Below are positions 28,701 through 36,313 of a stretch of 64,000 nt of DNA, piece by piece. The notes beneath the pieces are model-generated. The model saw nothing but the letters and a program-made list of their open reading frames with translations, did not search any database and was not told the origin of the DNA. The DNA is taken from NCBI GenBank assembly GCA_964460115.1, contig CAYWPR010000025.1:1-64000 (forward strand). Reading direction: 5' to 3'. How positions within the stretch are numbered: the first letter of the stretch is position 1; each line of letters starts with the position of its first letter. This DNA is from JAEUJZ01 sp964460115 (lineage in GTDB: Bacteria > Myxococcota_A > Polyangia > Palsa-1104 > JAEUJZ01). A program made the translations under genes and the position numbers.

Positions 28701-28922
28701 GAGGACCGCCACGGCGCCGCGCTGTTTGGCCATGGCGACGAAGCTGTGGCCGTCCATGGTTTTGCCCGGCAGGGCGATGAACAAATCGCCGGGTTCGACG
28801 GTGCGCGAGTCGTCGCGGATTTCGCGAATGACGACGTCCAGGGCCGCGCTGCCAAAAAGGCCGGCGGGCTCTCCTTTTACTTCCTCAATGGCAACACCGC
28901 GTAGCAGTTCAGATAGCTTCAT
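25734..28922 (-). CDS. murE-murF: fused MurE-MurF: meso-DAP-adding and D-Ala-D-Ala-adding ligase in one chain
   Basis: A single uninterrupted frame of 1062 residues carrying two complete Mur ligases. The MurE half (1-520) has GTNGKTTTT from 119 and the substrate motif DNPR at 427-430, which marks meso-diaminopimelate as the amino acid added. The MurF half (about 545-1062) has the ATP loop GSSGKTST beginning at 671 and typical DCYNANPASM and GDMLELG blocks. A Ser/Pro-rich linker of about 25 residues (520-545) joins them. The fusion would let UDP-MurNAc-tripeptide pass directly to the next step. No stop or start codon signals separate halves. It lies 10 bp after ftsI and 7 bp before mraY. MurE-MurF fusions are known in a few other bacteria such as Bordetella. 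Confidence 0.95.
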   Translation of the reverse strand: MKLSELLRGVAIEEVKGEPAGLFGSAALDVVIREIRDDSRTVEPGDLFIALPGKTMDGHSFVAMAKQRGAVAVLVERLLPISEAPLQIRVASTARALAEVAANYYGRPADALTLIAVTGTNGKTTTTHLVEAMLEEAGIPTGLLGTIAYRFRDKSWPAPLTTPTALLFHKTLAEMRKLGASAVALEASSHALALDRLHGVRFRVAALTNLTQDHLDFHGDMEQYFLAKMRLFHEPLLPAARHGRAVVPLDDSYGRRLAAMLPAAQRLTVSLSGEADITVHSEQMTIDGISALLRTPIGEVALASRLSGRFNLSNLVLAAGIGVALGLAPDVIGRGLSRITGVPGRLERVFGLRGPAAPAVFVDYAHTPDALARSIAALRALQGSAPSAKKGRLFVVFGCGGDRDNGKRAAMGKVASHDADLVIVTSDNPRTEDPQRIVDMILEGVSSELENGRTASPKLERAALATAATGYFVELDRRQAIYAAIAAARPEDVVLIAGKGHEDYQIVGRSRLPFEDKEEAHKALLQRVDGPPRSSSPISISSANLTPVAAIAATIELPLDRVLTSTGGKLVRGGAHKFTAVTIDSRAVVPGALFVAVRGQNHDGHKFCAQAIAAGAAGLLVDRGRAPRLLDSTAVAVIEVGDTHVALGQLARAHREAPEIAGKLRVVAITGSSGKTSTKDLLAAILTANATDPAEVLKTEGNLNNHFGVPLTLLRLRPGQRFAVIELGMSARGEIAYLTSLSRPDIGIITNVGPAHLQTLQNLDNVAAAKGELFVGLPDGAAAVYLDGLEHFRIKAQAVLAGAAKKSGRLRALPVFCEGTSKADFGRAEPETSAAGAYLSYRLLSLHEDGLEMALRGAAANQAAGVADGEVSAKVPLLGAHQAANAALAAAAALALDVPLCTIAQGLGLVSPGKHRGQLLLLGGRRILDDCYNANPASMMAALRTLGTLRGTAGAVAVLGDMLELGPDENALHAQVGVASADCALSLLIAVGARAAHIAAAAAERGVATLHVDSAEAAAQAVAKATAAGDWVLIKGSRGMALETVLDHLRVKFEAASPTEAR

Positions 28923-28932
28923 GTTTTTCGTC

Positions 28933-30972
28933 TTAAGATGGCGGCGACAGACGCAACTGGCACAGCGGTCCACGGCGCGGACTATCGGCCGGAGGTTCCT
29001 GCGCAACGACAAGTCCACTGCCGATGACTTCTAGCCGCAACTGCGCCTGCTCTGCCCGCTGTAGGGCCTGATAAAGCCCGAGGCCAACAAAGTTCGGAAT
29101 GGTCTGCGGCGAGATACTCGCTGTTTTTGCCGATTCGAAGCTTGCCGGCGGGCGCGGCCCGGCCGATGCTGCCGGTGCCGGACTGTCGACGCTCGGCCGC
29201 GGCGGCACACCCAGATAGGGCAGCGCTGCGGACATGACTTTTACAAAAATCGGCCCGGCCACCGCGGCGCCATAGTGTCCCGTTTGCGGCTCGTCGACCA
29301 GGATGAACAAAAGCAAGCGCGGATCATCAAAAGGGGCGTATCCCATAAACGACGAGGCCCAAAGCTCCGGCGAATAATGACGCGTCGCCGGATCGACCTT
29401 CTGCGCCGTACCGGTTTTGCCGGCGACCGGATAGCCGGGGATGTCGAGCGTTTCACCCGTTCCTTTTTTCTGCATGACGCCGCGCAGCATTTTTTGTAAC
29501 TGCTCGGCGGTGCGCCGGCTCATCACGCGGTGCCCATCGGCTTTTCCGTCAAGCTGCACCTGCCCGGTCGACGAAACGATGCGAGAAACGATGCGCGGCC
29601 GATATAGCACGCCGCCATTGGCGATGGCCGAAAGCCCGGTGGCAAGCTGCAAAGGGGTAGCGGTCATGCCTTGGCCAAAGGCGATATTGGCAAAAGCCAC
29701 GTCGCCCCAGTCAACAGCCGCGGGCACCTGGCCGGCGCGCTCTCCGGGCAAGTCGACGCCGGTCGGTGCAAAAAATCCCATCTGGCGCAAAAAGCGGTCG
29801 AGCTTTTCTTTGCCCAGCCGCCGCGCGATTTTGGCCGTACAAATATTAGAAGAGCGCGCCAGCACTTGAGCGGTGCTGAGCACGCCTTCGGGTTCCGCAT
29901 CATGCAAAGTGACATTGCCGATGCGCCATTTGCCGCCTTCGCAGTTCCACATCTCGTCGGGTTGCACGGAGCGCGCTTCGATGGCCGCGGCCAGAGTAAA
30001 AGGCTTTACCGTCGAACCTGGCTCGAAGGGATCGGTGACGGCGCGGTTTCTGGCCCCGCGCTCGCGAGCGCCGCTTGGATCATTGGGGTTGACCGACGGC
30101 ACCGCCGCCATGGCCAAAATTTCCCCGTTGCGCGGATCCAGGGCCACGCCAATGCCGGCGCGGGCGTGCACGGAACTTACCCCCTCTTCCAGGGCCTGCT
30201 CTAGATGAAACTGAATAAACTTATCAAGCGTCAAATAGACGTCGCTGCCTCGGTCCCGCGACACTTCTCCGACACCGGCGACAAGCGCATTGCGCCCGCG
30301 CGCATCCTTGAGGCCGACGATCGAGGCTCGGCTACCCCGCAAAAAGCGATCATAGGTGAGCTCTACGCCCTCTAGACCGGCGGCATCTACGCCGGCCCAG
30401 CCCAAAACCACGCCAGCGAGTCCGCGATTTGGATAGTAGCGTTTGGGCTCTTGCGCCATGCCCACGCCGTGCAGCCCCAGATCGCGGACGCGGCGTGATT
30501 CTTCCGGCAAGACGCGACGCTTTAGCCACATAAAATGGCGCTCGGCGGCAAGTTTGCGCGCCACTTCGCGACGGTCAAGGGTTAAGGCCTGGCTAAGTTC
30601 TAGGCTGATGCGGCGCAGCGCTTCTTCGCGATGTTCGGCGGGCAGGGCGGCGCGCAGTTGATACGGATGCACATATACCGAATCAACGTCAGCAGAAGCC
30701 GAAAGCTCGGTGCCGATGCGGTCAAAAATACGGCCGCGATGCGGCGGTAGTTCAACCTCTTTTATGTATTGCTCTTCACCAAGTGCTCGATATATGTCGC
30801 GCTGGCGCACTTGCATGATAAATGCGCGCGCCGAAAGGCCAAGCAGACCCAGCATGAGCAGCGCACCGACTAGGCCCAAGCGCACATGCGACCAGCGCGA
30901 GCGCGGCTCTGCACTCGATTCCGACGGCGGCGGTGGCGATGTAGCAGGATTTGAAACGACCGCCAAAGTCAT
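28933..30972 (-). CDS. ftsI: peptidoglycan transpeptidase FtsI/PBP3 with C-terminal PASTA domain
   Basis: 679-residue class B penicillin-binding protein for septal cross-linking. Cytoplasmic Pro-rich tail 1-30, one membrane helix at about 31-52, a pedestal domain, then the transpeptidase domain with active serine in STVK (320-323), the SSN motif and KTG starting at Lys519. A single PASTA domain ends the protein (about 620-679, PNFVGLGLYQALQRAEQAQL), joined by a Pro/Ala linker. PASTA on FtsI is usual in Myxococcota-type dcw clusters. The ATG overlaps the ftsL stop by four bases. Confidence 0.95.
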   Translation of the reverse strand: MTLAVVSNPATSPPPPSESSAEPRSRWSHVRLGLVGALLMLGLLGLSARAFIMQVRQRDIYRALGEEQYIKEVELPPHRGRIFDRIGTELSASADVDSVYVHPYQLRAALPAEHREEALRRISLELSQALTLDRREVARKLAAERHFMWLKRRVLPEESRRVRDLGLHGVGMAQEPKRYYPNRGLAGVVLGWAGVDAAGLEGVELTYDRFLRGSRASIVGLKDARGRNALVAGVGEVSRDRGSDVYLTLDKFIQFHLEQALEEGVSSVHARAGIGVALDPRNGEILAMAAVPSVNPNDPSGARERGARNRAVTDPFEPGSTVKPFTLAAAIEARSVQPDEMWNCEGGKWRIGNVTLHDAEPEGVLSTAQVLARSSNICTAKIARRLGKEKLDRFLRQMGFFAPTGVDLPGERAGQVPAAVDWGDVAFANIAFGQGMTATPLQLATGLSAIANGGVLYRPRIVSRIVSSTGQVQLDGKADGHRVMSRRTAEQLQKMLRGVMQKKGTGETLDIPGYPVAGKTGTAQKVDPATRHYSPELWASSFMGYAPFDDPRLLLFILVDEPQTGHYGAAVAGPIFVKVMSAALPYLGVPPRPSVDSPAPAASAGPRPPASFESAKTASISPQTIPNFVGLGLYQALQRAEQAQLRLEVIGSGLVVAQEPPADSPRRGPLCQLRLSPPS

Positions 30973-31385
30973 CGCCCTGCCCTCTCCGCAGATGCAGCCG
31001 CGGTCGTCGATGCCGAAGTGGCCGTTTTTGCACCGGCAATTAAGCGAATCATCGTCGGATCCGGCAAAATCATATGCTGTTTTTGCCGAGCGACGCGCTC
31101 AATCGCAGCGGGATCCTTGCGGCTGGCCAGTTCTAGCCGCAGACGTTGTTCGTGCTCGCGCAGGGCCTGATGCAGATGTGTCTGTTCAGACAGTGCGTAG
31201 CCGATGCGCACGATCTCAAGGCGGGTCCATACATGTAAAAGGGCGACAATGACCAGCGAGGTCAGGGTCAAAGACAAGGCAATGGCAAAACTTGTCGAAT
31301 GAAGCCCATGCCAAAGGTCGGCGATTTTTGCCCACAGCGAACGGCGCCGCTGCTCTAGCGAACGCTTGGCGGAAGCTTTTAGCAT
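30969..31385 (-). CDS. ftsL: cell division protein FtsL-like
   Basis: 138-residue bitopic protein: cytoplasmic N-terminus 1-30, membrane helix about 32-54, then a periplasmic leucine-rich helical segment (IGYALSEQTHLHQALREHEQRLRLEL) and an Ala/Thr-rich tail. Similarity to FtsL is weak, as is usual for this family; the assignment depends on topology and its position between rsmH and ftsI. FtsL recruits and activates FtsI/FtsW. It overlaps rsmH by 7 bp and ftsI by 4 bp. Confidence 0.85.
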   Translation of the reverse strand: MLKASAKRSLEQRRRSLWAKIADLWHGLHSTSFAIALSLTLTSLVIVALLHVWTRLEIVRIGYALSEQTHLHQALREHEQRLRLELASRKDPAAIERVARQKQHMILPDPTMIRLIAGAKTATSASTTAAASAERAGR

Positions 31386-32323
31386 CGTGCCTCTTTATCG
31401 TCGCCGACGAGCTTCACGGCAGCGGCGTTTACAGAGGCGCTGCGCAGCCGCGCCGAGCGCGCCCGCGGATTGTCAGCGATTTCCGCCTCGGAGGCGCTTT
31501 GCGGACGGCGGTGCAGCGGCAACCATTGTTCGCCATGCAAAAAATGATGTTTGACCAGTCGATCCTCCAGCGAATGAAAAGAAATGATCGCCAGGCGACC
31601 GTCAGGTCCCAAAAGCCGCGGTGTGGTCAGTAGCAGATTGTGTATCTGGCGCAGCTCATCATTGACGGCGATACGCAGTGCCTGAAAGGTGCGAGTCGCT
31701 GCATGCTTGTGGGGATCGCGAAACGGCACAGCCTGCTCAATCGTTCGCGACAGGGCCAGCGTATCGACCAGCTCTTGCGCCGCCGCGGCTTTTTTGAGGG
31801 CTGCGGCAATGCGGCGAGAATGGCGCTCTTCGCCGTACTCATACACGATATCGGCCAAGCGATCGGCATCGAGGCGATCGATCAATTGCAAAGCGGTCTC
31901 GCCTTGCGAAGCATCCATTCGCATATCGATAGGGCCGCGCTGCTGAAACGAAAACCCGCGCGCCGGCTGATCGATTTGCATGGACGACACGCCTAGATCG
32001 GCAAGGAGGCCGTCGATGGGCTTTGCATCGAGACCCTTTTGCGCCAGCAAATCCGCGATTTGACCAAAACAGCCGTGCACCGGGATAAAGCGATCGCCAA
32101 ACGGCGCAAGTCGCTTCGCCGCCTGCAAAAGCGCCGTCTCATCGCGATCGATGCCAATCAAAAGACCGTCAGGTGCGCTGCGCAAAAGAATCTGTTCGGC
32201 GTGTCCGCCGGCGCCCAAGGTGGCGTCGCAATACACGCCGCCCGGCCGCGGCGCCAGCGCCGCCAGCGCCTCTGCCACCATGACCGAGCGATGGGCCCAA
32301 GCACAGGGTGATTCCGTCTCCAT
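31379..32323 (-). CDS. rsmH: 16S rRNA (cytosine-1402-N4)-methyltransferase
   Basis: 314-residue SAM-dependent methyltransferase (formerly MraW) acting on 16S rRNA. The SAM motif CDATLGAGGHAEQIL, the GIDRDETAL strand end, the GLLADLGVSSMQID block and the C-terminal IISFHSLEDRLVKHHF motif are all diagnostic. It is the first gene of the leftward dcw operon here; mraZ, which normally precedes it, is absent. Upstream is a 282-bp divergent region shared with the Cys-rich lipoprotein gene. Confidence 0.97.
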   Translation of the reverse strand: METESPCAWAHRSVMVAEALAALAPRPGGVYCDATLGAGGHAEQILLRSAPDGLLIGIDRDETALLQAAKRLAPFGDRFIPVHGCFGQIADLLAQKGLDAKPIDGLLADLGVSSMQIDQPARGFSFQQRGPIDMRMDASQGETALQLIDRLDADRLADIVYEYGEERHSRRIAAALKKAAAAQELVDTLALSRTIEQAVPFRDPHKHAATRTFQALRIAVNDELRQIHNLLLTTPRLLGPDGRLAIISFHSLEDRLVKHHFLHGEQWLPLHRRPQSASEAEIADNPRARSARLRSASVNAAAVKLVGDDKEARC

Positions 32324-32440
32324 GGTGCGTTCTGGATCTAGTCATTGCCGACGGAAGGTGTCAAATTTTTACAAGCCATCGGCGGCGGTAGCGCGCTGTG
32401 CCAAGAAAAGTACACAGCTTTGTGACCCGCCGTTCACAGT

Positions 32441-32462
32441 GCGTGCGCAGGTCTGCGCACGC
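32441..32462. promoter_or_regulatory. 10-bp perfect inverted repeat, candidate enhancer/operator
   Basis: The arms GCGTGCGCAG (32441-32450) and CTGCGCACGC (32453-32462) are perfect inverted complements separated by two bases. The centre lies about 104 bp upstream of the start site predicted for the -24/-12 promoter at 32529, which is the normal placement for an activator site of the NtrC family. It also lies 128 bp upstream of rsmH. Function is inferred from geometry only. Confidence 0.5.
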
Positions 32463-32528
32463 TTTCGCGCGCTGACATATTTTGTGTCGAGGAAAGAACT
32501 TCTCGCCGGAAAATGCCAGTTCGCGCAT

Positions 32529-32545
32529 CTGGCACGCTGGCTGCT
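32529..32545 (+). promoter_or_regulatory. sigma54 (-24/-12) promoter for the Cys-rich lipoprotein gene
   Basis: The sequence is CTGGCACGCTGGCTGCT, against the consensus YTGGCACG-N4-TTGCW. The -24 element is perfect and the -12 element has one mismatch (CTGC for TTGC). GG and GC are exactly ten bases apart. The predicted start at about 32556 leaves a 50-nt leader carrying GGAGGA before ATG 32606. Confidence 0.55.
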
Positions 32546-32605
32546 TTTGTGCAATTCGTGCTAAATGTGTCTATAGAAACCTCGATAAATCATGGAGGAC
32601 TGCCG

Positions 32606-33568
32606 ATGCGCCAAGTGCGTACGATCCAGGGTTTGATCGCGCTCGCGATGCCGCTGTTCGGCGCTGTCGTGCTGCTGACGCAGGCCAGCTGCGCCAACGA
32701 CGAAAACAAGGCTCAGTTTTATACCTTCTGCGATAGCAGCGGATGCTACAGATGCGATGCTTCGGGGTGCGGAATTCAGCCAGGCCGACCGCCGGGAATG
32801 GCCTGCGCGCAGTCAAATGAGTGCGCGCCCGGCTGTTATTGCAGTGACAATAAAATATGCGCCGAAGCCGGTTTTTGCGATCGCCAGGGCGATTGTGCTT
32901 CGGGCTATGTTTGCAATACGCAGCGCCACTCGTGCGAGCCGGGAACCGGCATTCCTCCGACGCCTAAAAGCTGCAAAGTGCAAACCGACTGCGGGTTTGG
33001 CAATGAATGCATCAATGCCGTCTGCCAGCCGGTGCCGCTGCCGATCAATCCCTGCGTCTTTAACCGCGAATGCGGAACCGGCGGACAGTGCGTGGACGGT
33101 TTGTGCCAGAAAGCCTGCACCGACGACACCAGTTGCGGCACGGGGCGCGCCTGCATTGAATCTCACTGCGTGAGCAAACCCCCCGAGATGCAAAGCTGCG
33201 TCAGCAATAGCCAGTGCAGCGCCGGCCAGTTCTGCATCGACAGCTTCTGCCATGGCGGTTGCAGCAAAGACAGCGATTGCCAGGCGGCTAACGCCCACGA
33301 TATCTGTGTCGCCAATGTCTGCCGTCCTGACGAGCGACGCGTCGCAGAATGCAAGTTTAATACCGACTGCGCCGCCGGTCTTGAGTGCGTAAATGCTCAA
33401 TGCCGCAACTTCTGCTACGCCGACAGCGATTGCGCGCTGTGTGCTGACGATAAGGTCTGTTCAAGCGGCTATTGCGGAACTTCGGCCGAGGCAAATCCGC
33501 AATGCCACTTGGCCGTCGATTGCACCGCCAGCCAATCCCACTGCAAAAACGGCGGCTGCGCCAAGTAG
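32606..33568 (+). CDS. Cys-rich surface lipoprotein
   Basis: 320 residues. The N-terminus is a signal peptide ending in QASC, so Cys29 is the probable lipidation site, though the -3 Gln is atypical for a lipobox. The rest is about nine units of a Cys-rich repeat of the general form C-x5-DC-x2-G-x2-C-x3-x2-C, spaced 25-35 residues, rich in Asn, Asp and Gly, resembling the Dickkopf-like or tenascin-like repeats common on Myxococcota lipoproteins. Disulfide-stabilised, outer-membrane or exported. The start is ATG 32606 with GGAGGA seven bases upstream. A sigma54-type promoter and a distant dyad precede it. The gene at 34747 ends in a related Cys module. Confidence 0.85.
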   Translation: MRQVRTIQGLIALAMPLFGAVVLLTQASCANDENKAQFYTFCDSSGCYRCDASGCGIQPGRPPGMACAQSNECAPGCYCSDNKICAEAGFCDRQGDCASGYVCNTQRHSCEPGTGIPPTPKSCKVQTDCGFGNECINAVCQPVPLPINPCVFNRECGTGGQCVDGLCQKACTDDTSCGTGRACIESHCVSKPPEMQSCVSNSQCSAGQFCIDSFCHGGCSKDSDCQAANAHDICVANVCRPDERRVAECKFNTDCAAGLECVNAQCRNFCYADSDCALCADDKVCSSGYCGTSAEANPQCHLAVDCTASQSHCKNGGCAK

Positions 33569-33603
33569 GCTTCTCTTCGAATTCTTTCGGCGCTTTCCGC
33601 GGG

Positions 33604-34473
33604 CTATGCAGACACTGCGTGCTCGCGGATCAGTCCTTCCTGACAAGTGGAAGCAACCAATTCTCCAGCGCGGGAAAAAATGCTGCCTCGCACTAGGCCT
33701 CGGGCGCCGGCGGCAGATGGACTGTGCATGACATGCAGCAGCCATTCATCGGCGCGAAACGGCCGATGAAACCACATCGCATGATCGAGGCTGGCCATCT
33801 GAATGCGCGGATCCGGCCAGGTAATGCCGTGCGGGCGCATGGCCGTGGCGACGAAGCTAAAATCCGAGCAATACGCCAGCAGATAACGGTGTAAAGCCGG
33901 ATCATCGGCCAGCGGCCCGGCGGCGCGCACCCATATGGCATGATGCGGACCGCGCTTTTCAGAAACAAAAGGATCGATGGGATCGACAGGGCGCAGCTCG
34001 ATGGGACGCTCGGCCAAAACCCGCTTGCGCGCATTTGCTGGCAGCCGCGCAGCGTAGCGCTGCCACAATTCCTGTTCCGAGGGCAGTCCTTCTGGCCCGG
34101 GAAAGCTGGGCATGGCATCGGCATGCTGAAAGCCGCTTTCCTCGATTTGAAAAGAAGCCGCCAGGTTAAAAATTGGCTGGCCGGCTTGAACCGCGATCAC
34201 TCGCCGCGTGGTGAAGCTTTTGCCATCGCGCAAACGATCCACCATGTAGACAATCGGCCGCTGCGCGTCCCCGGCTCGCAAAAAATAGCCATGCAGTGAA
34301 TGCACATGACGCTCGATCGGCACTGTCTGCGCGGCGGCACTCAGCGCTTGCCCAAGCACCTGACCGCCAAAGACCGCTCCCCATCCCAAGTCCTGGCTTT
34401 GACCGCGAAAAAGGTTCTCCTCAATTCGTTCCAGGGCCAAAAGCTCTACAAGTTCGTTTAAGACGCGCGACAT
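33604..34473 (-). CDS. tesB: acyl-CoA thioesterase II
   Basis: 289-residue double-hotdog thioesterase that hydrolyses medium- to long-chain acyl-CoA. The FRGQSQDLGWGAVFGGQVLGQAL block and the HSLHGYFLRAGD segment in the first hotdog, and the SLDHAMWFHRPFRADEWLLH block in the second, are TesB signatures. Length matches the E. coli enzyme. It is convergent with the lipoprotein gene (35 bp gap) and divergent from the next lipoprotein gene (273 bp). Confidence 0.94.
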   Translation of the reverse strand: MSRVLNELVELLALERIEENLFRGQSQDLGWGAVFGGQVLGQALSAAAQTVPIERHVHSLHGYFLRAGDAQRPIVYMVDRLRDGKSFTTRRVIAVQAGQPIFNLAASFQIEESGFQHADAMPSFPGPEGLPSEQELWQRYAARLPANARKRVLAERPIELRPVDPIDPFVSEKRGPHHAIWVRAAGPLADDPALHRYLLAYCSDFSFVATAMRPHGITWPDPRIQMASLDHAMWFHRPFRADEWLLHVMHSPSAAGARGLVRGSIFSRAGELVASTCQEGLIREHAVSA

Positions 34474-34635
34474 AAGGGCTCCAAAAATCGCCCCATCATA
34501 GCCAGACTTTCAGCACGCGCAAAAATCTCACAGGTCGGCATCTTGCGTTGCGCTCCGCGCTTACAAATCAGCAGAGTATCCTTATTTTCGGCAGAAAATC
34601 CCAATTTTAAATACATAGGAGCAATTCTGATACAC

Positions 34636-34665
34636 TTGTTAGAAGTAACATAATTCTCATATAGT
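34636..34665 (+). promoter_or_regulatory. candidate sigma70-type promoter
   Basis: TTGTTA at 34636-34641 and TATAGT at 34660-34665 are separated by 18 bp inside an AT-rich stretch that contrasts with the GC-rich surroundings. The start would fall near 34672, about 75 nt before ATG 34747. The remainder of the 34474-34746 gap shows no gene or strong repeat. Confidence 0.4.
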
Positions 34666-34746
34666 CCATATAAGCAGCGTCAAGTGCCAGATTCAGCATA
34701 GAAATCTGGAAAATTTATATAAAAGCAGGAAAGGCGAAGGATATTA

Positions 34747-36264
34747 ATGAGAGTTGAGCGTTCGTCTTTGTACATATCGAAACGTATTTATCTTTTGTTA
34801 CAAATCTCCATCTTGCTTTTCGGCTGCGCCACACAGCGCTATGTTTTACCGAGCAGCGGTCTAGAAACTAGCACTTTGCGTGCGACCATCGCCGATGTGG
34901 CGCGTTCCATGGGGCATCGCTCGACCATTGCTGGGGACGAGGTAGTCGTACGCTATGGCACAAGCTTAGATATTAAATATCTGGTGCACGACAATGTCGA
35001 AATGGTCGTCTCTGCGGGTTTGATCGCGCGCATCATGGCGCTATCTGGTTCGCTGGATCAGAAGATTCAAGAAGCCAAAACTCGCGGCGATGAGATCTAC
35101 GCCAAGGCAAAAACCGAGTATGACCTGCGCTTGCAGGCCCAAGCCGCGGCCCAGGCCAAGGCCCAGGCAGAAGCAGAAGCCGCCGCCAAGGCGCAGCGGG
35201 CTCGCGACTTTCCCGAACTAGTCGCGGCGGAGCAGGCACAGGCGCGGGCCGAGGCCGAAACCGCGACCGCGGAAAAAGCGCAAGCCGAAGCCAATAGCCT
35301 CAAAGTCGCAGCCCAAAGCGCGCAAACGCAGCATGAGCTTGTGACCAAAGAGCTGGGGCAGGCCGAACCCCGTGCCAAAGCGCTGGCCGAAGCCGCGACC
35401 AAGCTGCAAGCCGAAGCGACGCAAAAAGCTCAGGTAGAAACGGCCCTGCAAGCGCAGCGCGGCCGATCTAAGGCGCAGATGAAAGCTCGAGACGATGCCA
35501 AAAATGCGCGGCTGCAAGCAGAGGAGCTAGCGCGGGCCAAACACGAGGAAGCTGACCGCGCCAAGGCCGAGGTAGACACCTTACGGGCCAAAGCAGATGC
35601 TGCGGCACTGGCGCTTACCGAGGCCAAGGGGCGGGCGCAGGGGGCCGAAACCGCGGCGCTGGCGCAAGCCGATAACGCCAAGCGCGCTAGCGAAGCCGCT
35701 GCCAATGCTCGAGGGCGCGCCGAAATCGAAGCGCGTCACAAAGCCGAGCTGGCGCGGGTTCAAGCCGAGGCGGATCGTGCGCGAGCCGAGGCGGCGCAGG
35801 CCCAAGCCCAGGCCGAAGCGGCGCGCGCACAAGCGCAAGCGGCCCGCGTCCAAGCCGCCTCGTCGGTCGGCAGCGGAATGCAGACGGGCGTGAGCATGCC
35901 GAGCATGCCGGGCATGCCATCCATGCCGGGCATGCCATCCATGCCGAACATGCCATCTATGCCGAACATGCCAACCGTGCCAACCACGTCAACCACGCCG
36001 AACAAAGCCACGCAGTCGGGAAATGCTCTGGAATGGGGCGCGGCGTGCCAAAGCGGCAGCGACTGCCCAAACCTCAGACTTTGCTATAACGGCTACTGCA
36101 CAAGAAGCTGCGCCGCCAATAGTTGCCCCGCCGGATGGGGCTGCAGAACGATCAAAAGCGTGACCTCGCAAGGGATGGGAATGACGGGCCAAAAACTTCC
36201 GGGAATGGCGCAGGGTGTGGTCGATTCTTTCAGCGGCGCCATGGGTTCAATTTGCATGCGTTAG
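34747..36264 (+). CDS. lipoprotein with long Ala-rich coiled coil and C-terminal Cys module
   Basis: 505 residues. Signal peptide with lipobox LFGC, so Cys27 is the predicted lipid anchor. Residues 28-100 form a small globular region, about 105-378 an uninterrupted Ala/Glu/Lys/Arg/Gln helix (EAEAAAKAQRA style, probable coiled coil of 35-40 nm), 383-411 a SMPxMP repeat tract, and about 425-505 a Cys-rich module (CQSGSDCPNLRLCYNGYCTRSC) like the repeats of the lipoprotein at 32606. The rod could reach from the outer membrane towards the wall or outside. GAAGGA precedes ATG 34747. Family unknown to me; helical rods with lipid anchors include Lpp-like and TolA-like spacers. Confidence 0.82.
   Translation: MRVERSSLYISKRIYLLLQISILLFGCATQRYVLPSSGLETSTLRATIADVARSMGHRSTIAGDEVVVRYGTSLDIKYLVHDNVEMVVSAGLIARIMALSGSLDQKIQEAKTRGDEIYAKAKTEYDLRLQAQAAAQAKAQAEAEAAAKAQRARDFPELVAAEQAQARAEAETATAEKAQAEANSLKVAAQSAQTQHELVTKELGQAEPRAKALAEAATKLQAEATQKAQVETALQAQRGRSKAQMKARDDAKNARLQAEELARAKHEEADRAKAEVDTLRAKADAAALALTEAKGRAQGAETAALAQADNAKRASEAAANARGRAEIEARHKAELARVQAEADRARAEAAQAQAQAEAARAQAQAARVQAASSVGSGMQTGVSMPSMPGMPSMPGMPSMPNMPSMPNMPTVPTTSTTPNKATQSGNALEWGAACQSGSDCPNLRLCYNGYCTRSCAANSCPAGWGCRTIKSVTSQGMGMTGQKLPGMAQGVVDSFSGAMGSICMR
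35893..35979 (+). repeat. in-frame tandem repeat coding SMPxMP units
   Basis: Within the lipoprotein gene, about ten near-identical nine-base steps of the type xGCATGCCx encode Ser-Met-Pro-Gly/Asn/Ser-Met-Pro. The repeat separates the coiled coil from the Cys module. Such tracts are prone to copy-number change by slippage. Confidence 0.8.
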
Positions 36265-36313
36265 AAAAAGTGCGAACTGCTTCGAAAATCGATTTTTTCA
36301 AGGCATGCGCTTT

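Noticed and set aside
32335..32364. TTGACA-18-TAGATC as rsmH promoter
   Set aside because: The predicted start would be only about 5 nt from the start codon and the -10 box is poor.
35893..35979. CRISPR-like repeat
   Set aside because: The repeat is a nine-base coding tandem in frame within a lipoprotein gene, with no spacers. No CRISPR array was seen anywhere in the window.
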